Origin: Bradyrhizobium sp. Arg816
GTDB lineage: Bacteria; Pseudomonadota; Alphaproteobacteria; Rhizobiales; Xanthobacteraceae
Assembly: GCF_029989365.1 (NCBI RefSeq)
Contig: NZ_JAPRAQ010000004.1
Coordinates: 186,001-250,000 of the forward strand
Reading direction: 5' to 3'
DNA length: 64,000 nt
Position 1 is the stretch's first letter. The number at the start of each line of letters is the position of its first letter. The position numbers and the translations under genes were made by a program. The notes below the pieces were generated by a model. That model saw nothing but the letters and a program-made list of their open reading frames with translations, did no database searches and was not told where the DNA came from. Below are positions 8,546 to 16,954 of the stretch, piece after piece.

Positions 8546-10060
8546 GTGACAGTTGTCCTTCCCACGCCTGCCCAACTTCTCGACGTCGCCAAGCAGTGCG
8601 GCCTTTCGCTGACTGATGCTGACGTCGCCTCGTTCCGCGGCCTGATGCAGGGGTCGATCGAAGCCTATAATCTCGTCGGCGCGATGCCGGATGAAGTGCC
8701 GGAGGTCAAATATCCCCGCACGCCGGGCTATCGGCCCTCGCCCGAGGAGAACCCGCGCAACGCCTGGTACCGCAAGTCGACCGTGAAGGGTGCGGCGAGC
8801 GGCAAGCTGAAGGGCAAGACCGTCGCGCTGAAGGACAACATCATGCTCGCCGGCGTGCCCATGATGAATGGTTCCGCGACGCTCGAAGGCTATGTCCCCG
8901 ATTTCGACGCCACCATCGTCACGCGCATGCTCGATGCCGGCGCCGAGATCGCCGGAAAAGTGCATTGCGAATCCTTCTGCATGTCCGGCGGCAGCCACAC
9001 CGGCGCGGTCGGTGCCGTGCATAATCCGCACAAGATGGGCTATTCGGCCGGTGGCTCGTCCTCGGGCAGTGGCGTCGTGGTCGCGCTCGGCGAGGTCGAC
9101 ATGGCGATCGGCGGCGACCAGGGCGGCTCGATCCGCATGCCGTCCTCGTTCTGCGGCACCTACGGCATGAAGCCGACCTGGGGCCTCGTCCCCTACACCG
9201 GCATCATGCCGATCGAGATCTTCGTCGATCACACCGGTCCGATGACGGCGACCGTCGCCGACAATGCGCTGCTGCTCGAAGTGCTCGCCGGCGACGACGG
9301 CTACGATCCCCGCATCAAGGCACCGAAGGTCGAGGACTACACCAAGGCGCTCGGCCAGGGCGTCAAGGGCATGAAGATCGGCATCCTCAAGGAAGGTTTT
9401 GAGCAGGCGAACGCGGAGGCCGCGGTGAACGAAAGCGTCCGCGAGGCGGCAAAACGTTTCAAGGATCTCGGCGCCACCGTCGAGACCGTCTCGATCCCGA
9501 TGCATCTCGCGGGCCCGGCGATCTGGACCCCGATCGGTACCGAGGGCATGACCCAGACCATGATGTATGGCGACGGCTACGGGCTCAGCCGCGGCGACCT
9601 CTATTCGACCTCGCTGATGGACTTCCATCGCGGCTGGCGCCGGCAGGCGGATTCGCTGTCGGAGACGACAAAACTGTTCCTGATGCTCGGGACTTACATC
9701 AACAATAGCTTCGGTCCCCGCTATTACGGCAAGGCCCTCAACATCTCGCGCCGCCTGACCGCGGCCTATGACAAGGCGTTCGGCGCATACGACCTGCTGC
9801 TGCTGCCGACCACGCCGATGAAGGCGACGAAGCTGCCGGAGCCCACCGCCAGCCGCGAGGACTATGTCGCCCGCGCGCTGGAGATGATCTCCAACACCGC
9901 GCCGTTCGACATCACCCATCATCCCGCGATGTCGCTGCCCTGCGGCATGGTCGACGGCCTACCCGTCGGCCTGATGCTGGTCGGCCGCATGTTCGAGGAA
10001 TCCACCATCTACCGCGCCGCCCATGCCTTCGAGCAGATCGGCGACTGGAAGAAGATGTGA
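8546..10060 (+). CDS. Amidase, amidase-signature family
   Basis: Hydrolyses a carboxamide to acid and ammonia in the cytoplasm. 504 residues from GTG 8546, preceded by AGGAGA at 8535-8540; longer in-frame starts lack a ribosome site. The Ser-Ser-Lys triad is visible: K96 (VALKDN), S171 (AGGSSSGSG) and S195 (GGDQGGSIRMPSS). These are the positions I recall for the Rhodococcus enantioselective amidase linked to nitrile hydratase, which it resembles along its whole length (for example VPMMNGS, IGGDQGGSIR, IANTAPFD-like segments). It is the first gene of an operon with a complete ABC importer. No nitrile hydratase is in the window, so the natural substrate is probably an imported amide. Confidence 0.95.
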   Translation: MTVVLPTPAQLLDVAKQCGLSLTDADVASFRGLMQGSIEAYNLVGAMPDEVPEVKYPRTPGYRPSPEENPRNAWYRKSTVKGAASGKLKGKTVALKDNIMLAGVPMMNGSATLEGYVPDFDATIVTRMLDAGAEIAGKVHCESFCMSGGSHTGAVGAVHNPHKMGYSAGGSSSGSGVVVALGEVDMAIGGDQGGSIRMPSSFCGTYGMKPTWGLVPYTGIMPIEIFVDHTGPMTATVADNALLLEVLAGDDGYDPRIKAPKVEDYTKALGQGVKGMKIGILKEGFEQANAEAAVNESVREAAKRFKDLGATVETVSIPMHLAGPAIWTPIGTEGMTQTMMYGDGYGLSRGDLYSTSLMDFHRGWRRQADSLSETTKLFLMLGTYINNSFGPRYYGKALNISRRLTAAYDKAFGAYDLLLLPTTPMKATKLPEPTASREDYVARALEMISNTAPFDITHHPAMSLPCGMVDGLPVGLMLVGRMFEESTIYRAAHAFEQIGDWKKM

Positions 10061-10094
10061 GCGGGGAATTCATGCAGACGGACGGAAGACCAGA

Positions 10095-10153
10095 GCGTTT
10101 TCGAGCGAAGTGGATACCGGTTCGCGTCGAGAAAACGCGTCAAAACAAGAATC
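10095..10153 (+). repeat. Dispersed palindromic repeat, family A copy 1
   Basis: Starts GCGTTTTCGAGCGAAGTGG and returns with GAAAACGC at 10131-10138, so the ends form an 8-bp stem around a TACCGGTTCGCG core. It fills the gap between the amidase and the permease gene. Other copies are at 21275-21331 and 40218-40278. Confidence 0.85.
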
Positions 10154-10159
10154 TATCGC

Positions 10160-11017
10160 ATGGCTAACGCGTTCGTCGCGGCGTTCGAGATCCTGAGCTT
10201 CGGCGCGATCATTGTCCTGATCGTGCTGGGGCTCGGAATCATCGCCAGCATGATGGGCATCTTCAACTTCGCGCAGGGCGAGTTCGTCCTGCTCGGGGCC
10301 TACATCACCTATCTCGCCTACGCCAAGGGCCTGCCGATCTGGGCCGGCATGGTCGCGGCGCCCTTCGTGGTCGGTGCGCTCGGCTTCGTGCTGGAGGCGC
10401 TGATCATCCGCCGCTTCTACGCCGCGCCGATCGTGGCGATGCTCGGCACCTATGCGCTCGGCCTGATCATCCGCGAATCGGTGCGCGGCCTGATCGGCGG
10501 CTTCTATCTCACCGTGCCCGAGCCGATCGGCGGCTCGATCGATATCGGCGCCACGCACATCTCGGCCTGGCGCTTCACCATCATCGTCATCACGCTCCTG
10601 GTGATGGCGGGCTGCTACCTCCTGCTGTCGCGCACGAGCTTTGGCCTGCGCATGCGCGCCACCCTGGAAAATCCCTCGCTGGCGCGGGCCTCAGGCATTT
10701 CCACGCCCTTGATGTACGGCGCCACGTTTGCGTTCGGCTCCGCGCTCGCCGGCCTTGCCGGCGCGCTGATCGTCCCGGTGTTCAGCCTGTACGCCGATCT
10801 CGGCCTGCGCTTCCTGATCCAGGGCTTTGTCGCGGTGATGGTCGGCGGCGTCGGCTCCTTCATCGGACCGGTGGCGGGCGCCGGCGTCATCGGCACCCTC
10901 AGTGCCGCGCTGCCATGGGTGATGGCGCCCGTCGTCGCCGACGTCCTCGTCTTCGTGCTCGCCATTGTCTTCATCAAATTTCGGCCGCAGGGCCTCATCG
11001 CTGGAAAAGGGGTTTAG
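10160..11017 (+). CDS. ABC transporter permease, LivH/UrtB type
   Basis: 285-residue inner-membrane permease of the branched-chain amino acid/urea/amide ABC family. About eight hydrophobic segments are visible, with the family's IFNFAQGEFVLLGAY segment near residue 35 and the cytoplasmic EAA-like loop near MRATLENPSLARASGIS. It pairs with the LivM-type permease at 12244 and the two ATPases at 13364 and 14091. The amidase immediately upstream suggests that the substrate is an amide rather than leucine. The start at ATG 10160 lies at the end of the palindromic repeat. Confidence 0.93.
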   Translation: MANAFVAAFEILSFGAIIVLIVLGLGIIASMMGIFNFAQGEFVLLGAYITYLAYAKGLPIWAGMVAAPFVVGALGFVLEALIIRRFYAAPIVAMLGTYALGLIIRESVRGLIGGFYLTVPEPIGGSIDIGATHISAWRFTIIVITLLVMAGCYLLLSRTSFGLRMRATLENPSLARASGISTPLMYGATFAFGSALAGLAGALIVPVFSLYADLGLRFLIQGFVAVMVGGVGSFIGPVAGAGVIGTLSAALPWVMAPVVADVLVFVLAIVFIKFRPQGLIAGKGV

Positions 11018-11019
11018 TC

Positions 11020-12237
11020 ATGTTCGATCGTACTGAGCTTTCGCGCCGCCGCTTCCTCTCCAATCTTGCCTTTACCACCGGCGCGGTCGCGACCGGCGTC
11101 GGCAGCTGGGTGGTTCCGGCGCCGTGGGCCAATGCGGCGGAAGGCCCGATCAAGGTCGGCATCGCAACCGATCTCACCGGCCCGATCGCCTATGCCGGCA
11201 ATGCCGACGCCAATGTCGCCAAGATGGTGATCAAGGAGATCAATACGGCCGGTGGTCTGCTCGGCCGTCCGCTCGAGCTCTATATCGAGGACACCGCCTC
11301 GAACGAATCCGTCGCGGTCGGCAACGTCCGAAAACTGATCCAGCGCGACAAGGTCGACATGGTGCTGGGCGGCATCACCTCATCGATGCGCAACGCGATC
11401 AAGGACCCGATCGTGGCGCGCGGCAAGACGCTCTACATCTATCCGCAGCTCTACGAAGGCAAGGAGTGCACGCCCTATCTGTTCTGCACCGGGCCGACGC
11501 CGGCGCAGCAATGTGACGAGTTCATCCCCTGGCTGATCAAGAACGGCGGCAAGAAGTTCGCGCTGCCGAGCGCCAACTATGTCTGGCCGCATACGCTCAA
11601 CGTCTACGCCCGCAAGGTGATCGAGCAGAACGGCGGCGAGGTCGTCTTCGAGGAATATTACCCGCTCGACCAGGTCGATTTCTCCGCGACCGTCAACCGG
11701 ATCGTCTCCAACAAGGTCGACGTCGTCTTCAACACGGTCATTCCGCCGGGCGTCGGCCCGTTCTTCAAACAGCTCTATGAAGCTGGCTTCCTCAAGAACG
11801 GCGGGCGCCTGGCCTGCGTCTACTATGACGAGAACACGCTCAACATCAACCAGGCCGCCGAGATCGAGGGGCTCGCAAGCTGTCTCGACTATTTCAAGGT
11901 GCTGACCAAGGAGAACCCGTTCGACGCCAAGATCCAGGCAGCCTACGAGAAGGACTTTCCCGGCAACTTCCTGTTCGCGGCCGGCAGTGCCGCGACCGGC
12001 ACCTATCGCGGCCTCAAGTTGTGGGAAGCGGCCGTGAAGGAAGCCGGCAAGGTCGATCGCGACTCGGTTGCCGCCGCGCTTGATCACGCCAAGATCGCCG
12101 AAGGCCCGGGCGGACCGGCCGAGATGGTGCCGGGCAAGCGGCACTGCAAGATGAAGATGTACACTGCGGTCGCCAAGGGCGGGAACTACGAGATCGTCGG
12201 ACGCAGCGACGGGCTCGTCGATCCCAAGGAATGCTGA
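11020..12237 (+). CDS. ABC transporter substrate-binding protein, Tat-exported
   Basis: 405 residues, starting 3 bases after the permease stop. The N-terminus has a twin-arginine signal, S-R-R-R-F-L at residues 8-13, followed by an Ala/Gly-rich hydrophobic stretch, so export of a folded protein by Tat is likely. The mature part is a type I binding protein (IKVGIATDLTGPIAYAG, then INTAGGLLGRPLELYIEDTA) of the UrtA/AmiC branch, with the aromatic YVWPH segment where urea/amide receptors carry their ligand pocket. It delivers ligand to the two permeases encoded on either side. The paired sensor-like gene at 7251 is a distant paralogue. Confidence 0.92.
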   Translation: MFDRTELSRRRFLSNLAFTTGAVATGVGSWVVPAPWANAAEGPIKVGIATDLTGPIAYAGNADANVAKMVIKEINTAGGLLGRPLELYIEDTASNESVAVGNVRKLIQRDKVDMVLGGITSSMRNAIKDPIVARGKTLYIYPQLYEGKECTPYLFCTGPTPAQQCDEFIPWLIKNGGKKFALPSANYVWPHTLNVYARKVIEQNGGEVVFEEYYPLDQVDFSATVNRIVSNKVDVVFNTVIPPGVGPFFKQLYEAGFLKNGGRLACVYYDENTLNINQAAEIEGLASCLDYFKVLTKENPFDAKIQAAYEKDFPGNFLFAAGSAATGTYRGLKLWEAAVKEAGKVDRDSVAAALDHAKIAEGPGGPAEMVPGKRHCKMKMYTAVAKGGNYEIVGRSDGLVDPKEC

Positions 12238-12243
12238 GGCGGA

Positions 12244-13377
12244 ATGCCGAAGTCGATGAGTGTGGTAAGAGAAGCCATCGCCGGCGACGAAGCGGACGAT
12301 GCGATGGCTGAACGCGTGGCAGCGGGACAGGCCAAGGAACAGGTCAAGGCAGGGCGAAAGGTCCTGCCGATCGTGGAGGGCGTCGTGCTCGTCGCGGCGC
12401 TGCTCGCGCCGTTGGTGCTGCAGGACTACCTCACGGTGTTCGCGACCCGCGTGATCATCCTCGCGCTGTTCGCGTTGTCGTTCGATCTGGTCTGGGGCTA
12501 TGCCGGCATCATGAGCTTCGGCCAGGCCCTGTTCTTCGGCTCGGCCGGCTATGGCGTCGCGCTGCTCGCGCGCGACCTCGATATCACCAACATCCTCCTG
12601 GTCCTCCCTGCCGGCACGATCATCGGCCTCACCTTCGCGCTGCTGCTCGGCGGCTTCCTGCTGCTCGGACGGCATCCCTCCAGCGTCATCTTCGTGTCGC
12701 TGGGCACGCTGACCGGCTCCTACGCCGCCGATCGCCTTGCGCGCGGCTGGTACTATCTCGGAGGCCAGAACGGCATCCCCTCGATCGCGCCGATGTCGCT
12801 CGGCGGCTACGAATTTACTGAAGGCCCGGCTTTCTACTATCTCGTGCTCGGCATCCTCGTCGTCGTTTATCTGCTCTGCAGATTCCTGGTGCGCTCGCAA
12901 TTCGGGCTGGCGCTCGCAGGCCTGCGTGAGAACGAGCAGCGCATCGCCTTCTTCGGCTACAAGGCGCAGCATCTCAAGGCGATCATCTTCGCGATCGGCG
13001 GCGCCATCGCAGGTCTTGCCGGCAGCCTTTATGCTTTCCATGAAGGTTTCGTCTGGCCCAACATGGTCGGCGTCGTCGTCTCGACGCAGGTGGTGCTCTA
13101 TGTGCTGTTCGGCGGCTCCGGAACGTTGATCGGCGCCGTCATCGGCACCGTGATCGTCGAGGGCGTCAGCTTCTGGCTCTCCGACAATTATCGCGAGATC
13201 TGGCCGATCATCCTCGGTCTGCTGCTGCTGCTCGTGATCCTGTTCCGGCCGCTTGGCCTGATCAGTTTTGTGCTCGGCGAGCGCGAACGGGTCGGCAGCT
13301 TTGGTGCCAGGCCCAAGGAGACCGAGAGGAAGACCGAGAAGCAGACTGAGAAGGAGAAGCGCAATGCCGCTCCTTGA
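12244..13377 (+). CDS. ABC transporter permease, LivM/UrtC type
   Basis: 377 residues with about nine to ten membrane segments after a charged 40-residue N-terminal extension. The motif FDLVWGYAGIMSFGQALFFG marks the LivM/UrtC family, and the EAA-like loop appears near AGLRENEQRIAFFGY. The C-terminus is a Lys/Glu-rich tail (KETERKTEKQTEKEK). The gene begins 6 bases after the binding-protein stop, with GAGGCGGA before the ATG, and its 3' end overlaps the ATPase gene by 14 bases, so the two are tightly co-transcribed. Confidence 0.93.
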   Translation: MPKSMSVVREAIAGDEADDAMAERVAAGQAKEQVKAGRKVLPIVEGVVLVAALLAPLVLQDYLTVFATRVIILALFALSFDLVWGYAGIMSFGQALFFGSAGYGVALLARDLDITNILLVLPAGTIIGLTFALLLGGFLLLGRHPSSVIFVSLGTLTGSYAADRLARGWYYLGGQNGIPSIAPMSLGGYEFTEGPAFYYLVLGILVVVYLLCRFLVRSQFGLALAGLRENEQRIAFFGYKAQHLKAIIFAIGGAIAGLAGSLYAFHEGFVWPNMVGVVVSTQVVLYVLFGGSGTLIGAVIGTVIVEGVSFWLSDNYREIWPIILGLLLLLVILFRPLGLISFVLGERERVGSFGARPKETERKTEKQTEKEKRNAAP

Positions 13378-14098
13378 AGCCGCCGATATCAAGAAGATTT
13401 TTGGCAAGCTCACCGCGCTCGACGGCGCCGCGCTCACCGTCGGCGAGAACGAGTTTCACGGCCTGATCGGACCGAACGGCTCCGGCAAGAGCACGCTGAT
13501 GAAGTGCATTGCGGGAGCCGAGGTGCCGACCCAAGGCAAAGTCTCCTTCGTCAACACCGACATCACCGCGTTCACGCCGACCGAACGGGCCCGGGCCGGC
13601 ATGAGCCTGAAATTCCAGATCACCAGCGTGCTGCCGACGCTGACGCTCTACGACAACATCCTGCTCGCGCTGCAGGCGCAGTCCTCGCTGTTCGATCTCG
13701 TGTTCTCGCGCACGCGGGGCGCGCTGCACGACCAGGTCATGACCATGCTGACACAGTTTCGGCTGGCCGATCGCGCCTTCGACGCGGCGGCCGCATTGTC
13801 GCACGGCCAGCAGCAATGGCTGGAGATTGCGATGGCGCTCGCCGGTAAGCCAAAACTGCTGCTGCTGGACGAGCCGACCGGCGGCATGAGCCTGGAGGAG
13901 CGCCGCGTCACCGGTGAATTGCTGCAGCCGATCAAGAAACATTGCTCGCTCGTTATCGTCGAGCACGACCTCGATTTCATCCGCGACATCTGTGATCGGT
14001 TGACTGTGCTCGACCAGGGCAAGGTGCTGGCATCGGGCACCGTGTCGGAGATCCAGGCCAACAAATCCGTTCAGGAGATCTATCTGCGCCGTGCCTGA
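13364..14098 (+). CDS. ABC transporter ATP-binding protein, LivG/UrtD type
   Basis: 244-residue ATPase that powers the importer. Walker A is GPNGSGKST (residues 36-44), the signature is LSHGQ (145-149, His replacing the usual Gly), and Walker B is LLLLDEP (165-171). The family's long loop between Walker A and signature is present. The ATG at 13364 has AAGGAG upstream and lies inside the end of the permease gene; the stop overlaps the next ATPase gene by 8 bases. Translational coupling across the whole operon is likely. Confidence 0.95.
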   Translation: MPLLEAADIKKIFGKLTALDGAALTVGENEFHGLIGPNGSGKSTLMKCIAGAEVPTQGKVSFVNTDITAFTPTERARAGMSLKFQITSVLPTLTLYDNILLALQAQSSLFDLVFSRTRGALHDQVMTMLTQFRLADRAFDAAAALSHGQQQWLEIAMALAGKPKLLLLDEPTGGMSLEERRVTGELLQPIKKHCSLVIVEHDLDFIRDICDRLTVLDQGKVLASGTVSEIQANKSVQEIYLRRA

Positions 14099-14786
14099 AT
14101 TTTTGGACATCAAGCATCTCGACGCGGGCTATGGCCGCAGCCAGGTCCTGTTCGACGTCACCCTCGGCATTCCCTGGCGCGGCGGCGTTGCCGTGCTCGG
14201 CCGCAATGGCGCCGGCAAGACCACGCTGATGAAGACCATCGTCGGCGAGCTGCCGGCATGGAAGGGCGAGGTCGCCTTCGATGGACGCGACATCAGCCGT
14301 CGCGCGACCCAGGAGCGCGTGCGCGCCGGCATCGGCTACGTCCCGCAGGAGCACTCGGTGTTCGCGCGCCTGTCGGTGCGCGACAATCTCGCGGTCGGCT
14401 CGCTCGCCAGCAAGAAGGCCGACGCGGTCGACCATGTGCTGACCATCTTCCCGAAACTCGGCCAGCGCCTCGACCAGCCCGCCGGCACCCTCTCCGGCGG
14501 CGAGCGCAAGATGCTCGCCATCGGCCGCGCCATGCTGGGCGATCCAAAGCTGTTGTTACTGGACGAGCCGACCGAAGGCGTCTGGATCGGCGTGATCGAG
14601 GAGATCACCGAGCGCCTGATCGAGCTCGCGAAGAGCATCGCCGTCATCATCGTCGAGCAGCACCTCGACCTCGCGCTGCGCGTCGCCGATTACGCCTATG
14701 TGTTGGACCGCGGCAGAGTCGCGCTGCAAGGGCAGGCGGGCGAGGTGAGGGGCAATCCGGAGCTGATGCGGTATCTGGCACCGTAG
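14091..14786 (+). CDS. ABC transporter ATP-binding protein, LivF/UrtE type
   Basis: 231-residue second ATPase of the importer, with GTG start 14091 inside the end of the preceding gene. Walker A GRNGAGKTT (37-45), signature LSGGE (134-138) and Walker B LLLLDEP (154-160) are intact. After DEPTEG most relatives read L-A-P-x-I or I-x-P-S-I, while this one reads V-W-I-G-V-I, a small family difference of unknown effect. It is the last gene of the amidase-transporter operon and is followed by a palindromic repeat. Confidence 0.95.
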   Translation: MPEFLDIKHLDAGYGRSQVLFDVTLGIPWRGGVAVLGRNGAGKTTLMKTIVGELPAWKGEVAFDGRDISRRATQERVRAGIGYVPQEHSVFARLSVRDNLAVGSLASKKADAVDHVLTIFPKLGQRLDQPAGTLSGGERKMLAIGRAMLGDPKLLLLDEPTEGVWIGVIEEITERLIELAKSIAVIIVEQHLDLALRVADYAYVLDRGRVALQGQAGEVRGNPELMRYLAP

Positions 14787-14837
14787 GGACTCGCCACTCG
14801 CTCTGCAGCTATATCTCACCGCGGCGCTTTGCCGGTT

Positions 14838-14946
14838 CCGTCATCCTGAGGTGCGAGCGTAGCGAGCCTCGAAGGATGAGCGGCCCCGCTGCCGCAGCTG
14901 GGCCGTCGCCCTTTGAGGCTCGCTGCGCGAGCGCCTCAGGGTGACG
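14838..14946. repeat. Dispersed palindromic repeat (CGTCATCCTGAGG family)
   Basis: The left part CGTCATCCTGAGGTGCGAGC reappears inverted as GCGCGAGCGCCTCAGGGTGACG at the right, giving a long imperfect hairpin with a GC-rich loop. It sits between the amide operon and the convergent L,D-transpeptidase gene and could also stop transcription from either side. A shorter relative lies at 38363-38410. Confidence 0.75.
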
Positions 14947-14984
14947 GTGAGAGGTTGTCGGTCGGGGAAGACCTGAGCGCCGCC

Positions 14985-16538
14985 TTACTTCACCGCCCCA
15001 AAGCGGCTGTCGAACGAGTTCGACGACACCACCGGCGCGGCGCCCATGATCTGCGTCGCTTCACCCGCACCATCGCTCACCGACGGCTTCAGCGCCGGAC
15101 GCGTCGCCGCAAGCCGCGTATCCGGCTTCACCGGTTCGGCGGGCTTGGCGGCGGCGACGGCTGGCTTCGGTGTGTCCTTGGACGTGTCGCGGCCGGGCAC
15201 GAACCTCGTCACTGCGGCCTTCAGCCTCGACGTCGCGGTGGGCGGCGTTGTGGGCGCAGCGGCCGGAGCCACGGAGGCGGTCGCCTGCGGCGGAGGCGTG
15301 GTTGCCGTCGTGTCGGCGGTGCCCATGCCCATCTTGCGACCGAGGTTGGAGAAGAAGCCGCCAGATTTTTCAGCCGGAGCGGCTGCGGCGACGCGGGTAT
15401 TGGCGGCGGGCGCGCTGACGGCGACGACCGGCTCCTGGTTCGCGGGAGCGGCGGCGACCGCATCGAGATTGGGCTTGGGCGGATTGACGTGTCCGGGGAT
15501 CGTGCCCGGCGCCTTCGCCATCGCCAGCATCTCCAGGGTCGAGCCTTCGGCATTCTCCGACAGGCCGGTCGATCCCTCCGGAATCTTCGAGGCAAAAATC
15601 TTGTTCATGCCGCCATCGATGCCGGTGTTCATGCGCGCCATCGGCGTGCCCTTGGCGACGAGCTTGTTGTACTCGACCTGGTCGCGCGCATCCTTCTCGC
15701 GCACCGCGCTGGCGATGTCCTCGGGGATGACGTAGGCCGGGCACTTCGCGGAGGCGTCGAACACCGGATCGCGCTTGGCGTCGGGCGTCTTGGCTGCGTC
15801 GAAGACGTACTTCTTCTCGCAGAAATCGACCTTCGGCTCCTGCCGCGTCACCTCGAAATGATCATAGCCTTCCTTGATCATCTTCCAGAACGGCATGTTC
15901 GGGTTGTTCCGGTGCTTGGCCATGTTCACCGGCGTCATCTTGAACGGATAGGCCTGGAGCTGGAACGCCTTCTGGCCACCGAAGAACGACTCGCGGCCAA
16001 GCGAATAGATCTCCGCGATCTGCTCGTCCGTCATCGCGTAGCAGCCGCGCGACGAACAATCGCCGTGCACCATCAACTGCGAGCCGCTGCGGCCCAAAGC
16101 CTTGTCGAAGGCGTTCGGGTAACCCGTGTTGAACGACAGGTAATAGGCCGACTGCGGATTCATCTGGCCCGGATTGATCGAGTAGAATCCTTCCGGCGCC
16201 TGGCGGTCGCCTTCGCGCACCTTCGGACCGAGATCGCCCGACCAGCGGCAGATCGGATAGGTCTTGAGCAGCGCGAACTGGCCGTTGCGGGCCTGCTTCC
16301 AGACCTCGAGCTCGGCCTCCTGCTTGAACAGACGGACCAGGATCGGCGATTGCAGGTCCATGTTCTTCTCGACCATCGCGGCGAGAAGCTTTGGCGGCAC
16401 CGGCTGGTTGGCCTTGGCGTTGGTCGCGAGCGAAACCTGGTCGGTATCGCAGCCGGCCAGCAGAACACTGGCCGTCAGCAGCGCGACCGAAGCCAAAAGC
16501 GCGCGAGCAAGCGAACGAGAAATCAAGATGGACCCCAC
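14985..16538 (-). CDS. L,D-transpeptidase (YkuD family) lipoprotein with long Pro/Ala tail
   Basis: Cell-wall enzyme that makes or trims 3-3 peptidoglycan cross-links or attaches proteins. 517 residues from GTG 16538 (TTG 16526 is also possible). A lipoprotein signal ends at the lipobox L-A-G-C30. The catalytic motif H-G-x4-S-R-G-C is at residues 158-166, with C166 the nucleophile. The catalytic domain is followed by about 190 residues rich in Ala, Pro and Thr, probably a wall-spanning linker. It is monocistronic, with a repeat on each side. A near-CtrA sequence lies about 285 bases upstream. Confidence 0.9.
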   Translation of the reverse strand: MGSILISRSLARALLASVALLTASVLLAGCDTDQVSLATNAKANQPVPPKLLAAMVEKNMDLQSPILVRLFKQEAELEVWKQARNGQFALLKTYPICRWSGDLGPKVREGDRQAPEGFYSINPGQMNPQSAYYLSFNTGYPNAFDKALGRSGSQLMVHGDCSSRGCYAMTDEQIAEIYSLGRESFFGGQKAFQLQAYPFKMTPVNMAKHRNNPNMPFWKMIKEGYDHFEVTRQEPKVDFCEKKYVFDAAKTPDAKRDPVFDASAKCPAYVIPEDIASAVREKDARDQVEYNKLVAKGTPMARMNTGIDGGMNKIFASKIPEGSTGLSENAEGSTLEMLAMAKAPGTIPGHVNPPKPNLDAVAAAPANQEPVVAVSAPAANTRVAAAAPAEKSGGFFSNLGRKMGMGTADTTATTPPPQATASVAPAAAPTTPPTATSRLKAAVTRFVPGRDTSKDTPKPAVAAAKPAEPVKPDTRLAATRPALKPSVSDGAGEATQIMGAAPVVSSNSFDSRFGAVK

Positions 16539-16847
16539 ACCGTGCCGGGCAAGCAGCGCGAACCCCAATCTCGAAGCATGATCCGACCGGAGATCCGGAC
16601 CCGTCGTGACGGGCTTTTTCGAACCACGCTCCAGCGCTTGTGCCCTGAAGCCATTGATTAAAATTCTAACCTCTGGGTCATGTGGTCGCAACCCGAGCTG
16701 GGATCACGAGCCCGTTGGCCCAGTGGCATGGTCAACGAAGACTAAATGGACGCGACTTTGGGCCGTACTTGGGCCTTTCGGCCCAATCAGGACAGAGATC
16801 GCTGATTTGGGCAAAAAAAGGGTTAACGGGGAGTTACTGGAGGTCTC
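16539..16847. other. Upstream region of the L,D-transpeptidase gene, no gene seen
   Basis: About 310 bases without a convincing reading frame. It contains TTAA-N7-TTAC at 16823-16837 (one base short of a CtrA full site), an A-run, and the short inverted pair TTGGGCC/GGCCCAA around 16761-16785. It probably holds the transpeptidase promoter. Confidence 0.4.
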
Positions 16848-16936
16848 GTAGGGTGGGCAAAGCGAAGCGTGCCCACCATTCTCTGCCGTCCGACCGGCTG
16901 GTGGGCACGGCGCTTCGCGCCTTTGCCCACCCTACG
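16848..16936. repeat. Dispersed palindromic repeat (GTAGGGTGGGCAAAG family), copy 1
   Basis: GTAGGGTGGGCAAAGCGAAG on the left returns inverted as CGCGCCTTTGCCCACCCTAC on the right, with an inner inverted pair CGTGCCCACC/GGTGGGCACG. A second copy of the same family lies at 60044-60136. Located just after accA, where the hairpin could end transcription. Confidence 0.85.
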
Positions 16937-16954
16937 GCACCGAAAACGGCCGAA

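Noticed and set aside
11380..13437. 685-residue open frame on the minus strand across the binding-protein and permease genes
   Set aside because: It is the GC-rich shadow of strong plus-strand genes, with composition rich in Asp/Arg/His and no domain pattern.
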